Source: Nocardioides sp. (GTDB taxonomy: Bacteria > Actinomycetota > Actinomycetes > Propionibacteriales > Nocardioidaceae). From it: 6,908 bases of DNA. A model generated the notes under the pieces. The model saw only the letters and a program-made list of their open reading frames with translations, was not told the DNA's origin and made no database searches. Of this stretch, positions 5,503 through 6,908 are shown one piece after another (within the stretch, counting starts at the first letter, position 1; every line of letters starts with the position of its first letter). The translations under genes and the position numbers were made by a program. The stretch lies in NCBI GenBank assembly GCA_023252065.1, contig JAHEXO010000117.1:1-6908 (forward strand), given 5' to 3'.

Positions 5503-6908
5503 CAGGGGCGCGGGCGGCCGCGGAGCCGGGCCGCCTGGCGTCGGCCTACCTCGCGCAGGAGCCGCCGGCTCGAGACCCCGACCAGAGGGTCGGCCGGCGG
5601 GTCGGCCGGCGGGCGTCGCTCGGCCGGTGGCGGCTGGGCCGGGGAGCGCTGCGGTCGTGCCTGCCTCAGCATCCGGGCGAAGGCGTGCTCGACGGCGCCT
5701 GCGGCGGTGGCCACGGGCAGCCAGATCGGCGGCTCGTCGAGCTCAGGGGCGTCCGGCTCGGCGACGTGGCGCAGCAGGTCGGGGTCGCCGACCACCCGCA
5801 CGCCGGACTCCGCGACAGCCATCGCGCGTTGGGCGCTGAGCTCCTCGAGCCGGGACGAGGCCCACCCCGGGAGCGGTGGGATGAGGGTCTCGTCGTCGGC
5901 GAGGGGCGCGGTGCGTAGGCCGGTGAGCAGGCCACGCCGTGGTCCGTTCAAGCGTTGCGACCCGACCCAGCCCCGCTCCTCGACGGCGAGGTTGACCTGG
6001 CGACAGAGCTCGATGCGCTCCATCGACAGCGAGGTGTTGGTGTGGGGGCCGGGGGTGAGCAGGCCCTCGGGGAGCCCCAGCAGCTGCTCGAAGGTCCGCG
6101 CCTGGAGCCGGCGGTCGCTCTCGTCGCTGACCATGACGATCACCCGGTCGGCCGGGAGGGCGCCGCGCCAGCGCTCGACCAGCGACTGGAGCCCGTGGTT
6201 GTGCCAGAACGCATGGGCAGCCTGGCTCGCGCGCTCCGGGTCGAGGACCTCTCGCAGCCACGCGTCGTACGTGCGGGTCTCGTTGACCGACTTCACCCGC
6301 TCCTGCCACGCCGAGGGAAGCAGCGTGTCGAGGCGTCTGGCGGTGACCAGGACGTGCACCCGGTCGGCTCCCAGGTCGTCGACCAGCCGCTGGACCTGCT
6401 GGGGGCCGGCCGACGAGAAGTCCTCGCTGCTGATCACCACGCGGCCGGTGGTGGCACGGACCTCGGCGACCAGCTCGTCCCACTCCGCCTCGGGGGCCGC
6501 GGCCTCGCCGAGGCGGCTGCGGCCGAGCAGGGCCCAGCTCGGGCGCATCTGGCGCTGGCGGGTGCCGGGGTAGGTGACGCCGGCCGCGGCCAGCTCGGAC
6601 CGGTGCTCGTGGAGGCTGCTCTGGATCGCGGTCGTGCCGGTCTTGTAGGGGCCGATGTGCACGAGGACGGCGCCCTCGGGCAGCAGCGTGGCCGGCCCCG
6701 TCGCGGCCAAAGCGCCGGGGGCAGGAGCGCGGCGCCCGGAGGTGACCGCCCGTGGTTTCGCCGGCTCGGGCGACGCCTCGGCCTGCGTGCTCGGCGCCTG
6801 CTGCTTCATCCGCGCCGCGAGGAGCCCCTCGACCGCACGTGCGACCACCTCGACGTCGAGCCGGCCGGAGGTCGGTGCGGCGTGGCCGGGCTCGGGGTGC
6901 GAGCGCAG
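5502..6908 (-). CDS. Sulfotransferase-like protein with low-complexity tails, 5' end probably outside the window
   Basis: Residue numbers count from the first in-window GTG (6846-6848), which gives 448 aa. A PAPS-type phosphate loop, VLVHIGPYKTGTTAIQ, lies at 61-76 with the expected lysine K69. VVISSEDFSS (137-146) and VLVTARRLDTLLPSAWQERVK (166-186) follow; the latter matches the position of the 3'-phosphate-binding segment. The order suggests a P-loop sulfotransferase unlike the one at 2643; acceptor and product are unknown. About 50 residues rich in Ala and Pro precede the core. The tail has Pro-rich repeats (405-420) and a basic end, SRRLLREVGRRQAARLRGR. No membrane segment is seen. The start is unresolved: the frame stays open to 6908 with 19 of 20 upstream codons ending in G or C, so translation may begin beyond the edge. 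GTG 6848 and ATG 6809 are alternatives, neither with a well-spaced ribosome site. A 168-bp gap separates it from the DUF2520 gene. Confidence 0.75.
   Translation of the reverse strand: MRSHPEPGHAAPTSGRLDVEVVARAVEGLLAARMKQQAPSTQAEASPEPAKPRAVTSGRRAPAPGALAATGPATLLPEGAVLVHIGPYKTGTTAIQSSLHEHRSELAAAGVTYPGTRQRQMRPSWALLGRSRLGEAAAPEAEWDELVAEVRATTGRVVISSEDFSSAGPQQVQRLVDDLGADRVHVLVTARRLDTLLPSAWQERVKSVNETRTYDAWLREVLDPERASQAAHAFWHNHGLQSLVERWRGALPADRVIVMVSDESDRRLQARTFEQLLGLPEGLLTPGPHTNTSLSMERIELCRQVNLAVEERGWVGSQRLNGPRRGLLTGLRTAPLADDETLIPPLPGWASSRLEELSAQRAMAVAESGVRVVGDPDLLRHVAEPDAPELDEPPIWLPVATAAGAVEHAFARMLRQARPQRSPAQPPPAERRPPADPPADPLVGVSSRRLLREVGRRQAARLRGRPRP
5587..5610. repeat. In-frame 12-bp tandem duplication encoding a doubled PPAD tail unit
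   Basis: GGGTCGGCCGGC is repeated exactly (5587-5598 and 5599-5610). In the minus-strand gene it adds four residues per copy, giving the PPADPPADP stretch near the C-terminus. It is one part of a longer proline-rich linker. Confidence 0.7.

Noticed and set aside
1..6908. Search for tRNA, rRNA, CRISPR arrays, insertion sequences, integrases or attachment sites
   Set aside because: No such signature was seen by eye. Apart from small gaps, the window is filled by six genes with consistent codon use.

Overview
The window is about 7 kb of very GC-rich DNA, with near-universal G or C at third codon positions, GTG starts and 4-bp start/stop overlaps. It looks like a chromosomal stretch from a high-GC actinobacterium. 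The gene set suggests Nocardioides or a relative in the Propionibacteriales; that is an inference from gene content and was not tested by a search.

Layout from left to right. (1) Positions 1-2535, minus strand: nadC (3' end cut off by the window edge) and nadB, joined by an ATGA overlap. Together they carry out the first (NadB) and third (NadC) steps of de novo NAD synthesis from aspartate. (2) Positions 2536-2642: a 107-bp divergent intergenic region with two mirror-image TAGCCT boxes. The minus-strand box sits 6 nt before the nadB GTG, the layout of a leaderless promoter. (3) Positions 2643-3536, plus strand: a PAPS-dependent sulfotransferase of the Sulfotransfer_1 type. (4) Positions 3525-3550: a hairpin containing both convergent stop codons. 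(5) Positions 3547-5333, minus strand: panC and a Rossmann/DUF2520 dehydrogenase-like gene, overlapping by GTGA. Together they are a probable pantothenate pair, and the second is a candidate ketopantoate reductase. (6) Positions 5334-5501: a 168-bp gap with overlapping small palindromes and a weak candidate promoter. (7) Positions 5502 to the right edge, minus strand: a second, dissimilar sulfotransferase-like protein with low-complexity tails. Its reading frame is open to the window edge.

DUF2520-panC and nadB-nadC lie in the same orientation, as in the conserved actinobacterial cofactor cluster (for example Rv3603c-panC-panD in Mycobacterium tuberculosis). Here the two modules are split by an oppositely oriented sulfotransferase gene, and a second sulfotransferase lies upstream of the pan module. 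No panD or nadA is present in the window.

I see no rRNA, tRNA, CRISPR, transposase or integrase. The most interesting features are the insertion of sulfotransferases into a housekeeping cluster, the compact control signals between the genes, and the probable reductase role of the DUF2520 protein. Nothing in the window amounts to a clearly new multi-gene system.
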